Positions 1 to 8,795 of a stretch of DNA of 64,000 nt are shown piece by piece. The notes below the pieces were generated by a model that ran no database searches, had not been told where the DNA came from, and worked only from the letters and a program-made list of their open reading frames with translations. The stretch's first letter is position 1, and every line of letters starts with the position of its first letter. The position numbers were made by a program, and so were the translations under genes. The stretch covers positions 1,984,001-2,048,000 of the forward strand of contig NZ_CP122961.1 of assembly GCF_029854215.1 (NCBI RefSeq), written 5' to 3'. Origin of the DNA: Halomonas alkaliantarctica (GTDB lineage Bacteria > Pseudomonadota > Gammaproteobacteria > Pseudomonadales > Halomonadaceae).

Positions 1-69
1 AGCGTGTTGGTAAAACCGGTAGAGGTCTTCGACCCGCAGCCACAACTTGAGGAGTCTCGTCATGACTGA
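1..69 (+). CDS. narH: Nitrate reductase beta subunit NarH, C-terminal tail (partial)
   Basis: Frame 1 is open from the window edge and ends at TGA 67-69, giving the tail ...VFDPQPQLEESRHD. The stop overlaps the ATG of narJ at 62-64, the arrangement expected for narH followed by narJ. NarH is the iron-sulfur electron-transfer subunit of the membrane-bound nitrate reductase NarGHI. Only about 22 residues are visible, with no cysteine motif, so the identity comes from position (directly before narJ-narI) and not from its own sequence. Confidence 0.6.
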   Translation, partial: SVLVKPVEVFDPQPQLEESRHD

Positions 70-874
70 AGCCGCTACCCAATCGCCGACCCCGTTAGAG
101 CCGTCATTTGAGCCGCTACAGGGTATGCGTAGCCTACGCGTACTGGCCCGCCTGCTCGATTACCCGACCCAGGAACTTCAGGATGCCAGCGGTGAGCTCA
201 TCGAAATTCTCAATGCCGAGCGCCGCCTGGGGGCGGCTCTCAAAGCGTCGCTAATGGAGTGGTGTCAGCGTCTCCAAGAGGGCGACCTGCTTGAACTGCA
301 GGCCGAGTACGTGGCCATGTTCGATAAGGGGCGAGCTACGTCGCTGCTGCTATTCGAGCACGTTCACGGTGAATCACGTGACCGTGGCCAGGCCATGGTC
401 GATCTCATGGCCGAGTACAGCGCGGCCGGATTCGAGCTGGATGCCCGTGAACTGCCCGATCATCTACCGGTGTTTCTTGAATACCTTTCGCTGTGCGACG
501 ACGCCGAGATCGGCCGCTGGCTGGGCGAGATACGCCATATCCTGGCGCTGCTGACCGCACGGCTGGAGGAGCGGGGTGCGGATCACGCGCTGGTACCGTT
601 GTCACTATTGGCGTTAATCGGTGCCGAGGGCGATGTCGAGGAGCATCGGCCCCAGGTCAAGAAAGAAGTGCCTGACAACACCCCCGAAGCCTTGGACGCC
701 GTATGGGAAGAAGAGGCGGTGCGTTTCTCGGCAACCTCTGACGAGGACTGCGCGCTGCAGTCTGCCGAAGGGCGGCGGCTTGCCGAGCGCAAAAATGCAG
801 TGCACAGCGACCCCGTCAAAATCATGCCGTCCGCCTGGAACACTGCCCCTTCCTCAACCGTGGTCGATCGCTAA
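62..874 (+). CDS. narJ: Nitrate reductase molybdenum cofactor assembly chaperone NarJ
   Basis: TorD/NarJ-family cytoplasmic chaperone that binds apo-NarG and is needed for Moco insertion before NarGH docks on NarI. The 270-residue product has the family signatures AEYVAMFD (81-88), SLLLFEHVHGESRDRG (94-109) and LPDHLPVFLEYL (131-142). The C-terminal half is acidic and low in recognisable motifs, making it somewhat longer than the about 236-residue E. coli protein. The start is ATG 62, preceded by GAGGAG at 49-54; an in-frame TTG at 47 lies on that ribosome-binding site and is unlikely. narI follows after 13 bases, so the two are co-transcribed with the upstream narGH. Confidence 0.95.
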   Translation: MTEAATQSPTPLEPSFEPLQGMRSLRVLARLLDYPTQELQDASGELIEILNAERRLGAALKASLMEWCQRLQEGDLLELQAEYVAMFDKGRATSLLLFEHVHGESRDRGQAMVDLMAEYSAAGFELDARELPDHLPVFLEYLSLCDDAEIGRWLGEIRHILALLTARLEERGADHALVPLSLLALIGAEGDVEEHRPQVKKEVPDNTPEALDAVWEEEAVRFSATSDEDCALQSAEGRRLAERKNAVHSDPVKIMPSAWNTAPSSTVVDR

Positions 875-887
875 AAGGAGAATCGCC

Positions 888-1571
888 ATGTTTATTGAAT
901 ATTTGCAACATCTTATCTACGGCTATTACCCCTACCTGGCCGGTACGGTGTTCTTGGTCGGCAGTCTCATGCGTTACGACCAAGGCCAGTACACCTGGAA
1001 GACCGGCTCCAGCCAAATGCTGTCCTCGAAAAACATGCGTCTGGCCAGCAACCTGTTCCATATCGGGATTATCGTCATCTTTTTTGGTCATTTGGTGGGC
1101 ATGCTCACGCCACACTGGGTTTACGCACCTTTCTTGCATGCCGGTACCAAGCAGCTAATTGCCATCGTGGTCGGCGGTATTGCCGGTGCCATGTGCGTGG
1201 TGGGCGGCGCCATGCTGCTTTATCGGCGATTGGTCAATCCTCGCGTAAAGGCGTCGTCGAGCTTGATGGATACCTTGATCCTGGGTTTGATCGTCTTACA
1301 GGCATGCCTTGGCATGGTGACCATCATTTTCTCGCTAGGCCATATGGACGGTGAAATGATGCTGACACTCTCCAGCTGGGCGCAGTCGATTGTCTTCTTT
1401 AGCGGTGGTGCGGCGGACTACATGCAGGAAGTGTCGTGGATCTACAAACTGCATATCTTTATCGGCTTAACCATCATCCTGCTGTTCCCGTTTTCGCGGC
1501 TGGTGCATGTGTGGAGCGTGCCGTTCGGCTATGTTACCCGGCGTTATCAGCTTGTCCGCCGGCGCATTTAA
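888..1571 (+). CDS. narI: Respiratory nitrate reductase gamma subunit NarI (cytochrome b)
   Basis: Membrane anchor and quinol oxidase of NarGHI; it passes electrons through two b hemes to NarH. The 227-residue protein matches the usual length of about 225 and has five hydrophobic segments. The four expected heme ligands are present: H58 and H68 near the second helix, H189 and H207 near the fifth, the same spacing as H56/H66/H187/H205 in E. coli. The start is ATG 888 after AAAAGGAG; the open frame extends upstream into narJ, but that part is a shadow. A parvulin gene follows 40 bases later. Confidence 0.95.
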   Translation: MFIEYLQHLIYGYYPYLAGTVFLVGSLMRYDQGQYTWKTGSSQMLSSKNMRLASNLFHIGIIVIFFGHLVGMLTPHWVYAPFLHAGTKQLIAIVVGGIAGAMCVVGGAMLLYRRLVNPRVKASSSLMDTLILGLIVLQACLGMVTIIFSLGHMDGEMMLTLSSWAQSIVFFSGGAADYMQEVSWIYKLHIFIGLTIILLFPFSRLVHVWSVPFGYVTRRYQLVRRRI

Positions 1572-1611
1572 AAAACGGCTTTTGCACGTCCAGGACTAGA
1601 GGAGAAATAAC

Positions 1612-2433
1612 ATGCAGATGATTGATATCGAACAGCTACCTGGGGGCGTCGCTGCGCCTCCGGTACGCGTCGGTGACACCCCTATCGATGAAGCAACGAT
1701 TGCGTTGGAAATGCAGTACCACCCCGCCGAAACGGCGGGGGCGGCCCAGCTTCAGGCAGCCCGTGCGTTGGTGGTCAGAGAGCTGCTTCGCCAGCGTGCT
1801 AACGTTCTGGGCCTACTGTCGACAGACGACGTTAGCGAAGCACAGGAAGATGCAGCGATTGCTGCCTTGCTCGAAAAGGAGCTTGAAGTGCCGGAACCGG
1901 GGGAGGCGGATTGCCAGCGCTTTTTCGACACCCACCGTGAACGCTTCAGCGAACCGGTACAGTTACGCGTTCGGCATATTCTGCTCGCGGCCGCACCCGA
2001 TGACTCCCAGGGGCGCGACGACGCTTACCAGCTTGGCGAAAAGCTACTCGAACAGCTTAATCAGATACCCGAACGGTTTGCCGAATTTGCTCAACACCAC
2101 TCAGCGTGTCCTTCAAAAGAGCTGGATGGTGATTTGGGCTGGCTGGTATCAGGGCAGACGGTTCCAGAGTTGGATCGCGCTTTGCAGCACTTGCCCGAAG
2201 GTCTACACGAGCGCCCCTTGGCGTCTCGCTATGGCTGGCATGTGGTGAGTATTGACGAACGGCGAGAAGGTAGGGCGTTACCTTTCGATCAAGTTATTGA
2301 CCGGGTGCGCCATAGCCTACGGGAACAAGCAACTCGACGTGCGCTGCGTCACTATTTGCTGGCGTTAGAGAGCGAAATAGGCGTCGAAGGGATTGTTCTG
2401 GATGACGATGCTGGCGGCAGCTTGATGCAATAG
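1612..2433 (+). CDS. Cytoplasmic parvulin-type peptidyl-prolyl isomerase of the nar operon
   Basis: 273 residues without a signal peptide. An N-terminal helical region (about 1-110) precedes a PpiC/parvulin domain at about 117-216 with the motifs RVRHILLA (119-126), GDLGWLVSGQTVPELD and RYGWHVVSIDE. The layout resembles NifM and other cytoplasmic PpiC proteins that help fold metalloenzymes. The P. aeruginosa nar locus also carries such a gene after narI, so a role in nitrate reductase maturation is a reasonable inference, but the substrate is unknown. GAGGAGAAATAAC precedes ATG 1612; a second ATG lies at 1618. Confidence 0.85.
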   Translation: MQMIDIEQLPGGVAAPPVRVGDTPIDEATIALEMQYHPAETAGAAQLQAARALVVRELLRQRANVLGLLSTDDVSEAQEDAAIAALLEKELEVPEPGEADCQRFFDTHRERFSEPVQLRVRHILLAAAPDDSQGRDDAYQLGEKLLEQLNQIPERFAEFAQHHSACPSKELDGDLGWLVSGQTVPELDRALQHLPEGLHERPLASRYGWHVVSIDERREGRALPFDQVIDRVRHSLREQATRRALRHYLLALESEIGVEGIVLDDDAGGSLMQ

Positions 2434-2468
2434 CTTGAGGCAATAGGAAAGCTAATAGGAGAGGCTTG

Positions 2469-3047
2469 ATGTCCCACGTTCCAGTAGATGCTCTTTTCAC
2501 TCCGCTTGGCATCGCGGTGCTTACGGTTTCCGATACACGTGGTTTCGATGAGGATGGTAGCGGTGACCTGCTGGTTAAACATCTGAGCGAAAGCGGCCAT
2601 AGCCTGGTAGAGAGGCGCATCGTGCCTGATGATATCTATCAGGTTCGTGCCGTGGTCTCGGAATGGATTGCGCGAACGGATATCCACGCGATTCTGGTTA
2701 ATGGCGGCACTGGCTTTACCAATCGGGATACGACTCCCGAGGCGTTGATACCGCTGTTCGACAAAGCGATTGAGGGGTATGGCGAGCTGTTCCGCCACTA
2801 CTCTCTGAAGACCATCGGCACAGCGACGATCCAGTCTCGCGCCGTAGCGGGGGTAGCCAACCGAACGATGATGTTTGCGATGCCCGGCTCGCCCAAAGCG
2901 TGTGCGTTGGCGTGGGACAAAATAATCGCTTTGCAGCTGGACTCCCGCACTCGGCCCTGCAACTTCGCCGCCATGGTGCTGCCTTCAGCGACCTTGTGCA
3001 GTGGACGTCATAAAGCGAGTTCTTTCAATGAGGTGGAGCGCTTATGA
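2469..3047 (+). CDS. moaB: Molybdenum cofactor biosynthesis protein B (MoaB/Mog family)
   Basis: Molybdopterin adenylyltransferase-like protein of 192 residues, which adenylylates molybdopterin before molybdenum insertion. It shows VLTVSDTR (18-24), the binding loop NGGTGFTNRDTTPEA (78-92) and PGSPKA (139-144), then the conserved RPCNF (162-166). After that comes a tail of about 26 residues not present in E. coli MoaB (about 170 residues) whose role I cannot assign. ATG 2469 with AGGAGAGG upstream is preferred to the TTG at 2466. Its TGA overlaps the moeA ATG (ATGA at 3044-3047), implying translational coupling. Confidence 0.93.
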   Translation: MSHVPVDALFTPLGIAVLTVSDTRGFDEDGSGDLLVKHLSESGHSLVERRIVPDDIYQVRAVVSEWIARTDIHAILVNGGTGFTNRDTTPEALIPLFDKAIEGYGELFRHYSLKTIGTATIQSRAVAGVANRTMMFAMPGSPKACALAWDKIIALQLDSRTRPCNFAAMVLPSATLCSGRHKASSFNEVERL

Positions 3048-4306
3048 ACTGCCACTGCGCAGAAATAGTCACGCCCGGCTTGTTAGATCTGTTTGATGCA
3101 CGCCAACGGCTTATCGACGCCGCCCTGCCCATTAATGCAGTAGACACCATCCCCCTAGAACAGTCGGCGGGGCGCGTGCTGGCAGAAACGTTGGTCGCCC
3201 CGCTCGATATGCCGGGTGTGGACAATAGCGCAATGGATGGTTACGCGCTGTGTCTGGCTGATTACCAATCGGCACCTCGCGGTGCAGGCTTACCCATTCT
3301 TCAACGCGTACCGGCTGGCACAGGCGTCATGCTGCTACCGGAAGGAGGCTGCGCGCGTATTTTTACCGGCGCACCGGTGCCCATGGGGGCAGATATTGTA
3401 GTACCTCAAGAGCGGGTAACCCTTGATCAGCACGGGCATATACACCTCGAGGGTAACTTGGTGGTTGGCGCTAATATTCGCTGCCAGGGCGAGGAGACCC
3501 GTATGGGAACCCCGCTACTCGCCGCAGGTGAATATCTCAATGCTGCTTCGATTGCGCTGCTGGCAAGTCATGGTATTAACACGGTTTCCGTCAAACGGCG
3601 CCTGCGGGTGGCGCTGCTCTCAACGGGCGATGAGCTGATTGCCCCAGGCACGGTGCGATCACCGGGTCAGGTATACGACAGCAATCGCGCCATGCTTAAC
3701 GTACTGCTAGCGCAAGCTCAGTGCGACGTGCTGGATTTAGGCGTCATCGCTGATTCGCCGCAGTCATTGCATCAGGCCTTTGAACGCGCACAAACCGCTG
3801 CAGATTTAGTGGTGTGCACCGGGGGCGTTTCGGTTGGTGAAGAAGATCATGTTCGCCCGGTGATCGAGCAGCGCGGCGGGCTGTATTTTCATGGTGTCGC
3901 GATGAAACCGGGAAAACCCTTTGCGTTCGGTTATCTGGGTGTGGAGCTTTCATCTTCCACACCGTTAATGGCGCTGCCGGGTAACCCCGTGGCGTCCCTG
4001 GTGGGCTGGCAGCTGCTGGTGCTGCCGTTTATTCATGCCATGCAAGGTAGAGCCGTAGCGGCTCTACAACATTACCCGGTAAAAGCGGGCTTTTCTCAGC
4101 GTGGCCCCCAGGGGCGCTGCGAGTTACTACGGGTAGTGCTGGATTGGTCGAATGGGGCTCCCGTGGCGCAGTTAGCGGGCGGGCAGGGCTCACATATGCT
4201 TAGCGCGGCTAGTCAGGCCCAAGGTTATTTGATGATTCACCCGGACACGCAGGTAACAGAAGGGAGCTCCTACTCCTACTACCCCATCAATCAGTTCGCC
4301 GTTTGA
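3044..4306 (+). CDS. moeA: Molybdopterin molybdenumtransferase MoeA
   Basis: Catalyses insertion of molybdate into adenylylated molybdopterin, the last step of basic Moco synthesis. At 420 residues it has the family length. Visible signatures are DNSAMDGYA (60-68), the glycine-rich VCTGGVSVGEEDHV of the MoaB/Mog-like domain, and ALPGNPVAS. It starts inside the last codons of moaB and forms part of the nar-moa transcription unit, so it probably serves nitrate reductase under anaerobic or nitrate-respiring conditions. Many genomes carry a second moeA for housekeeping use; that cannot be checked here. Confidence 0.95.
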   Translation: MNCHCAEIVTPGLLDLFDARQRLIDAALPINAVDTIPLEQSAGRVLAETLVAPLDMPGVDNSAMDGYALCLADYQSAPRGAGLPILQRVPAGTGVMLLPEGGCARIFTGAPVPMGADIVVPQERVTLDQHGHIHLEGNLVVGANIRCQGEETRMGTPLLAAGEYLNAASIALLASHGINTVSVKRRLRVALLSTGDELIAPGTVRSPGQVYDSNRAMLNVLLAQAQCDVLDLGVIADSPQSLHQAFERAQTAADLVVCTGGVSVGEEDHVRPVIEQRGGLYFHGVAMKPGKPFAFGYLGVELSSSTPLMALPGNPVASLVGWQLLVLPFIHAMQGRAVAALQHYPVKAGFSQRGPQGRCELLRVVLDWSNGAPVAQLAGGQGSHMLSAASQAQGYLMIHPDTQVTEGSSYSYYPINQFAV

Positions 4307-4359
4307 GTTTTGATACTCACTGTGGCTGCTGATGCTGTTTGCTTTTTATAGGAGAGGGT

Positions 4360-4764
4360 ATGTCTTCACATCACAAACCCCGCACACTGATTTATGCCTG
4401 CTCCGGCTGTTCTGATGTGGCGCAACTTGCCAATAGCGTTGCTCTGCGCCTTGACCATGCAGGAGAGGCAGAAATGTCCTGCATTGCCGGTGTGGGCGGT
4501 GGTGTGCCCGGCCTGGTGCGCATTGCCCGCTCCGGGAGGCCTATCGTAGCTATTGACGGGTGCCAGATGCACTGCGCCAGCCACTGTCTCGCCAAAGTGG
4601 ATGTGATACCCACAGAGCACGTAAAGCTATATGAAAACGGCCTGCGCAAGCGGCGTGGCCAGTTTTATGATGAGCAAACAATCACTGAGGTTACCGCAGA
4701 GGTGAAAGGGCTCATTGCCCGGCTGCCCGTTAATGCCAGTACTCAAGAGGAACCCGTGGAATGA
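4360..4764 (+). CDS. DGC-domain putative metal-binding cysteine protein
   Basis: 134 residues resembling the DGC-domain family (PF08859), small proteins named for a conserved Asp-Gly-Cys. The motif is D66-G67-C68 within [12 protein letters not shown], giving a cluster C68/C72/C76, and two further sites lie at C14/C17 (CSGC) and C41 (MSC). Six cysteines in such spacing suggest binding of zinc or another metal; the true ligand is not known. The start is ATG 4360 after AGGAGAGG. The gene lies between moeA and moaA and its stop overlaps the moaA ATG (4761-4764), so it is translated with Moco enzymes. A role in Moco or Fe-S supply is inference. Confidence 0.75.
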   Translation: MSSHHKPRTLIYACSGCSDVAQLANSVALRLDHAGEAEMSCIAGVGGGVPGLVRIARSGRPIVAIDGCQMHCASHCLAKVDVIPTEHVKLYENGLRKRRGQFYDEQTITEVTAEVKGLIARLPVNASTQEEPVE

Positions 4765-5750
4765 GCGCACTAGTTGATGGGTTTGGCCGTACGGTGCGTT
4801 ACCTGCGCATATCGGTGACCGATCGTTGTGATTTTCGCTGTGTTTATTGCATGGCAGAGGAGATGACTTTTCTGCCACGCGCCCAACTGCTTACCCTTGA
4901 GGAGATAGCCGCGCTTTCGCAGGCATTTGTCGAGCTGGGTGTGGAGAAAATCCGTCTAACTGGCGGTGAGCCGCTGGTACGCCAGGGCGTACTCACGCTA
5001 GTGCAAAAACTCGGTGAGTTGGAAGGTCTGCGCGAGCTGGCTATGACCACCAACGGCTCAGGGTTGGTCAAACATGCCGATGCTTTGCGGCAAGGCGGGC
5101 TACATCGGCTCAATATCAGCCTCGACTCGCTCAAGCCCGAGCGCTTTAAAGCATTAACCCGGACGGGGGATCTTGGCCAAGTGATCGCGGGTATCCGTGC
5201 AGCGCGCCGCGCTGGCTTTCAGTCGATTAAGCTCAACGCCGTATTGCTCAAGGGGCGCAATGATGACGAAATTCTCGATCTGGTGAACTTTGCCCGGAAT
5301 GAACACGTCGATATAAGCTTTATTGAAGAGATGCCGTTGGGCGCTATCAGCGAGCATAACCGTGGTGAAACCTTTCTTTCCACCGATGCGGTACGCGAAA
5401 CCATAGAAAACCACTATCAACTCCTACCCACCACCGAGAGCACCCTAGGGCCATCCCGCTATTACCGTATGGCAGACAGCCAGTCACGGATTGGCTTTAT
5501 TTCTCCCCATAGCCACAATTTCTGTGCTGCCTGTAATCGTGTTCGAGTGACGGCTGAAGGGCGGCTACTGCTTTGCCTGGGCAACGAGCATTCGGTAGAT
5601 TTACGCGCCGTCATGCGACGTTATCCGGGGGACTCCCTGCGGCTTAAATCGAGCATTGTGGCGGCAATGAAGAAAAAACCTGAGCGTCATCACTTCACTA
5701 CGGATGGTGAGGTTCAGATCGTGAGGTTTATGAACGCAACAGGTGGATAA
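4761..5750 (+). CDS. moaA: GTP 3',8-cyclase MoaA (radical SAM)
   Basis: First enzyme of Moco synthesis: with MoaC it converts GTP to cyclic pyranopterin monophosphate. The 329-residue protein carries the radical-SAM cluster ligands C23/C27/C30 (CDFRCVYC), the SAM-binding GGEP, the second cluster ligands C255/C258/C272 and the conserved C-terminal double glycine. It overlaps the DGC gene by four bases (ATGA). No moaC, moaD or moaE follows, so those must be elsewhere. This is the last gene of the nar-moa run; the next gene is nearly 200 bases away in an AT-richer gap (5751-5947) where I see no convincing gene or terminator. Confidence 0.96.
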   Translation: MSALVDGFGRTVRYLRISVTDRCDFRCVYCMAEEMTFLPRAQLLTLEEIAALSQAFVELGVEKIRLTGGEPLVRQGVLTLVQKLGELEGLRELAMTTNGSGLVKHADALRQGGLHRLNISLDSLKPERFKALTRTGDLGQVIAGIRAARRAGFQSIKLNAVLLKGRNDDEILDLVNFARNEHVDISFIEEMPLGAISEHNRGETFLSTDAVRETIENHYQLLPTTESTLGPSRYYRMADSQSRIGFISPHSHNFCAACNRVRVTAEGRLLLCLGNEHSVDLRAVMRRYPGDSLRLKSSIVAAMKKKPERHHFTTDGEVQIVRFMNATGG

Positions 5751-5947
5751 TACGATTCGGCGTATGTTTTACACCTATCTTTTAGCTTATAGGCGGGCGC
5801 TTGCTAAAAGAGTTATACCTGATCTACTTCTCATCGAGTGTTTTTTAAGTCTTTGAAACTTTCTCAAAAAGCCTGGGAGGTAGTGGTGAATAGCGCTTTC
5901 CGTTAAGCTCCTTAGCAATTTTAATCTGCCTGCTTTGAGGTGATTGT

Positions 5948-6784
5948 ATGTGGAGCCTGCTAAGGCTGTCTGCAATATCACTATCAGTATTCATGATAGC
6001 TGGTTGCTCAGATCCCACCATTGATACTAGCTCCATGCCTGCATCGGTTGTCTCTGTAGAGGAAGTGCGGAACTCGTTGCCAGCCTACAAGCGCGATGAG
6101 TTTGATCAAGGTTTGATCATCATTGCCACGTCGACGTCGTTTAGTGGTATCGATATTCTCAACCCTAACCGCATGAATGCTGCTGAGATTGCCGAAGCCG
6201 CTAATGCACAAATGCATGGGTTAACGGGTGATCAGGTTATCCAGCGGGCTGACCAGATTCTGCGTGAACGCCGGTCACGTGAGCGTGAGCAGTCGATTCG
6301 CACCTTAAGGCGGCTAGAAGATAAGTATGCGAAAGCTGCGAGTGATCAGCAGCAGTTAGCACGGTTCACCATTGATAGTGCTCGCTATTACATTGACGTA
6401 AGCCCCTATGGCGCCCCGGAGCCAGTAATCGATCTTGAAGTAACCAATAGCACGGATCAGGCCATTTCTGAGCTTCTATTGAGGGGCGTTCTTACTAGCT
6501 CTGATCGCTCAGTGCCGTGGGTGGATGAGTCTTTCTACTACGTCGTACCTGGTGGTATTGAGCCGGGAGAAACGTTGAAGTGGAGCCTCGCACCCAACCG
6601 CTTTGGTCCCTGGGGAGATGCTCAAATTCCTGGTGATGCAGAACTGGCCGTCACCTTGGAAGGGCTGAAGGGGCTTGATGAGCAGCTATTATGGGACTCC
6701 CCTGAACTAACTGAACATGAATTGTCCAGGCTCAAGCGTCTGCAGGAAGTGTATGGTGGCGTTGCTCTCTCTCGCGTTGAATAA
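5948..6784 (+). CDS. Putative lipoprotein with DUF6694-like N-terminus
   Basis: 278-residue protein with a typical lipoprotein signal: hydrophobic residues 3-18 and lipobox I17-A18-G19-C20. The first part after the cysteine (PTIDTSS..., then EEVRNSLPAYKRDEF and a Met-His-Gly-Leu-Thr-Gly segment) resembles the small DUF6694 lipoproteins. The rest (about 135-278) looks like a beta-rich immunoglobulin-like domain with DLEVTNSTDQAISELLLRG and GGIEPGETLKW. Function unknown; residue +2 is Ser, which would favour the outer membrane. GAGG just upstream of ATG 5948 is the ribosome-binding site. It stands alone and faces a convergent small gene. Confidence 0.7.
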   Translation: MWSLLRLSAISLSVFMIAGCSDPTIDTSSMPASVVSVEEVRNSLPAYKRDEFDQGLIIIATSTSFSGIDILNPNRMNAAEIAEAANAQMHGLTGDQVIQRADQILRERRSREREQSIRTLRRLEDKYAKAASDQQQLARFTIDSARYYIDVSPYGAPEPVIDLEVTNSTDQAISELLLRGVLTSSDRSVPWVDESFYYVVPGGIEPGETLKWSLAPNRFGPWGDAQIPGDAELAVTLEGLKGLDEQLLWDSPELTEHELSRLKRLQEVYGGVALSRVE

Positions 6785-6838
6785 ACCTTGTGTGGAATCA
6801 GCCAAGCCTCGTCTTGGGTTATCAAGTCAAAACCTAAA

Positions 6839-6867
6839 GTGCCCTATCGAGCTGATCGATAGGGCAC
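6839..6867. terminator. Perfect 12-bp hairpin between convergent genes
   Basis: GTGCCCTATCGA (6839-6850) and its exact reverse complement (6856-6867) enclose a five-base loop. It lies between the lipoprotein gene (+) and the small leftward gene at 6911. Leftward, the stem is followed by TTTAGGTTTT, so it fits best as the terminator of the leftward gene. Rightward there is no clean U-run. Confidence 0.65.
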
Positions 6868-6910
6868 AGGTGTGGCTTTATTAAATAAGCTGCATTAGCA
6901 GCTGCACTGG

Positions 6911-7111
6911 TTACTCTTTAGCTTCATGGTCGGCGAGGGCAGCAACAATCGCCTCTTCCCACTGCCCTTCGGTTAACCCCCAATGCTCCATTTCTGCCTG
7001 ATCGGCGCTGCCTTCAGATGCTTCACGTAGTTTATCGACACTACTGCTTTCATAGCAGTGCTTGGCGAAGTCTTTGGTTTTTACATCTTTTAGCTGATTA
7101 ATCATCGACAT
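6911..7111 (-). CDS. Small acidic hypothetical protein
   Basis: 66 residues, rich in Glu, Asp and Ala, with no signal peptide or membrane segment. The sequence MINQLKDVKTKDFAKHCYES is followed by GLTEGQWEEAIVAAL near the C-terminus. AAGGAAC lies seven bases before the ATG on the minus strand, which supports real translation, as does the flanking hairpin at 6839-6867. I do not recognise a characterised family. It lies between a lipoprotein gene and ppnN and is probably transcribed on its own. Confidence 0.65.
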   Translation of the reverse strand: MSMINQLKDVKTKDFAKHCYESSSVDKLREASEGSADQAEMEHWGLTEGQWEEAIVAALADHEAKE

Positions 7112-7194
7112 ATTGAGTTCCTTTCAAGGTCAATAGTGGGAGGTTGTCCGCCAAGTGTAGCTGATCAGGCTCCATACTCCTGGAATAGTTCCCG

Positions 7195-8577
7195 TTATTT
7201 CAGCACATAGCACGGCACATAGTGCTGTCCATCGAGTTTCATGCGCCCTTGGGCTACAAACGAGGTGAGTAGCTCGTCAAGGCGTTGCATGAGCTCGGGC
7301 TCTGCAGTCAGTACAAAGGGGCCGTGAGCTTCAATGGCACGAATGCCTGCCTCTTTAACGTTGCCCGCGACTATCCCTGAGAAAGCGCGGCGCAGATTGG
7401 CGGCGAGCTCGTGGGTGGGCTGCTGGCGGTGCAGCGCTAAGGCTCGCATGGCGTCGTGTGTTGGCTCAAAGGTAGCCTGGAAGTCGCGCGCAATGGTCAA
7501 TCGCCAGTTGTAGTAGAACGCATCCTGATGGGTGCGCCGGAATTCAGCGATCTCATCGATACCGTGGCGCATGGTGCGCGCAACCGAGACGGGGTCGCCG
7601 GTAATGATGGTGTAGTAGCGGCGTATATCCTCACCGAGAGTATAGACCAGGAATTCATCAATTTTCTGAAAGTAGGCCGCAGAGTCGGCGGGGCCGGTGA
7701 AAATTAACGGAAAAGGAATATCCTTGTTGCTGGGGTGCAGCAGGATGCCCAATAAATAGAGAATCTCTTCCGCAGTGCCAACCCCGCCGGGGAACACGAT
7801 AATGCCATGGCCCAGGCGCACAAAGGCTTCCAGGCGTTTTTCAATATCTGGCATGACAACCAGTTCATTGACTATGGGGTTGGGCGCTTCGGCAGCGATA
7901 ATGCCGGGCTCTGAAATACCCAAATAGCGGCCTTCTTTGCGACGCTGTTTGGCATGGGCCACGTTAGCGCCTTTCATGGGGCCTTTCATTGCGCCAGGGC
8001 CACAGCCGGTACAAATATCTAAATCGCGCAGCCCTAAGTGGTAGCCCACATCTTTGGTATATTCATACTCTTCCCGAGAAATAGAATGGCCGCCCCAGCA
8101 CACCACCAGGCTAGGGTCGCGGCCGGGTTTTAGCGTTCCCGCTTTGCGCAGAATATGGAAGACCGCATTGGTGGTGCCTTCACCCGTGCTAAGGTCGAAA
8201 CGATTGTGGTGTTGAATCTCGTTGTAGACGTAAACAATATCGCGAATGATCGAGGATAGATGCTCGCGAATACCGCGAATCATGCGGCCATCAACAAAGG
8301 CTTCGGCGGGCGCGTTAGTAAGCTTTAAGCGAATGCCGCGATCTTGCTGCAACACTTCAATATCAAAATCTTTATAGGCTTCTAAAATCGCCAGACTATC
8401 GTCGGTGGGATTGCCGCAATTGAGTACTGCCAACGCACAGCGCCGAAGTAGATCGTGTAGACCGCTTTGAGAAGTACTGTGCAGCCGATTAACTTCGTGC
8501 TGAGAAAGGACTTCGAGGCTTCCTTCGGGAGAAATGATGCTGGAAAGGGTGGCGCGAGGTTGAACGTTTTCGGTCAT
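7195..8577 (-). CDS. ppnN: Pyrimidine/purine nucleotide 5'-monophosphate nucleosidase PpnN (LOG family)
   Basis: Cleaves nucleoside monophosphates to base and ribose 5-phosphate; E. coli PpnN (YgdH, 454 residues) binds (p)ppGpp and links nucleotide levels to growth. The 460-residue product matches it along its length: ISPEGSLEVLSQHEVN near the N-terminus, VVCWGGHSI (158-166), CTGCGPGAMKGPMKGA (189-204), and the LOG catalytic motif PGGVGTAEE (263-271). The C-terminal AFSGIVAGNVKEAGIRAIE is also conserved. ATG at 8577 has GAGGGAC upstream. It is probably monocistronic and divergent from the LysR gene. Confidence 0.93.
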   Translation of the reverse strand: MTENVQPRATLSSIISPEGSLEVLSQHEVNRLHSTSQSGLHDLLRRCALAVLNCGNPTDDSLAILEAYKDFDIEVLQQDRGIRLKLTNAPAEAFVDGRMIRGIREHLSSIIRDIVYVYNEIQHHNRFDLSTGEGTTNAVFHILRKAGTLKPGRDPSLVVCWGGHSISREEYEYTKDVGYHLGLRDLDICTGCGPGAMKGPMKGANVAHAKQRRKEGRYLGISEPGIIAAEAPNPIVNELVVMPDIEKRLEAFVRLGHGIIVFPGGVGTAEEILYLLGILLHPSNKDIPFPLIFTGPADSAAYFQKIDEFLVYTLGEDIRRYYTIITGDPVSVARTMRHGIDEIAEFRRTHQDAFYYNWRLTIARDFQATFEPTHDAMRALALHRQQPTHELAANLRRAFSGIVAGNVKEAGIRAIEAHGPFVLTAEPELMQRLDELLTSFVAQGRMKLDGQHYVPCYVLK

Positions 8578-8795
8578 TAGCGGGGCTGTCCCTCATATTT
8601 AGATGTCTTTCGGCATACTACCACGCACAAGCAGCGGGTACAGCGCAGCGGCTGGCTCACTTGGCTGTGCTATTATTAGGCATATTTTATAGAACGGCGG
8701 CAATAGCGCTTTTTGTTAGTTATGAAACTGTTGCCTAAAGCGTGTTCTCAAAGAGAGCTGCTAAAGACCGTTATCAAAGACCATGGCGCTTTACT

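Noticed and set aside
1612..2433. A novel nar-operon accessory system in the parvulin gene
   Set aside because: A parvulin gene after narI is also known in Pseudomonas nar loci, so the arrangement is not new.
2950..3047. Frameshift at the 3' end of moaB
   Set aside because: The tail after RPCNF is unlike E. coli, but the frame ends in a neat ATGA overlap with moeA, and no alternative frame restores a known tail.
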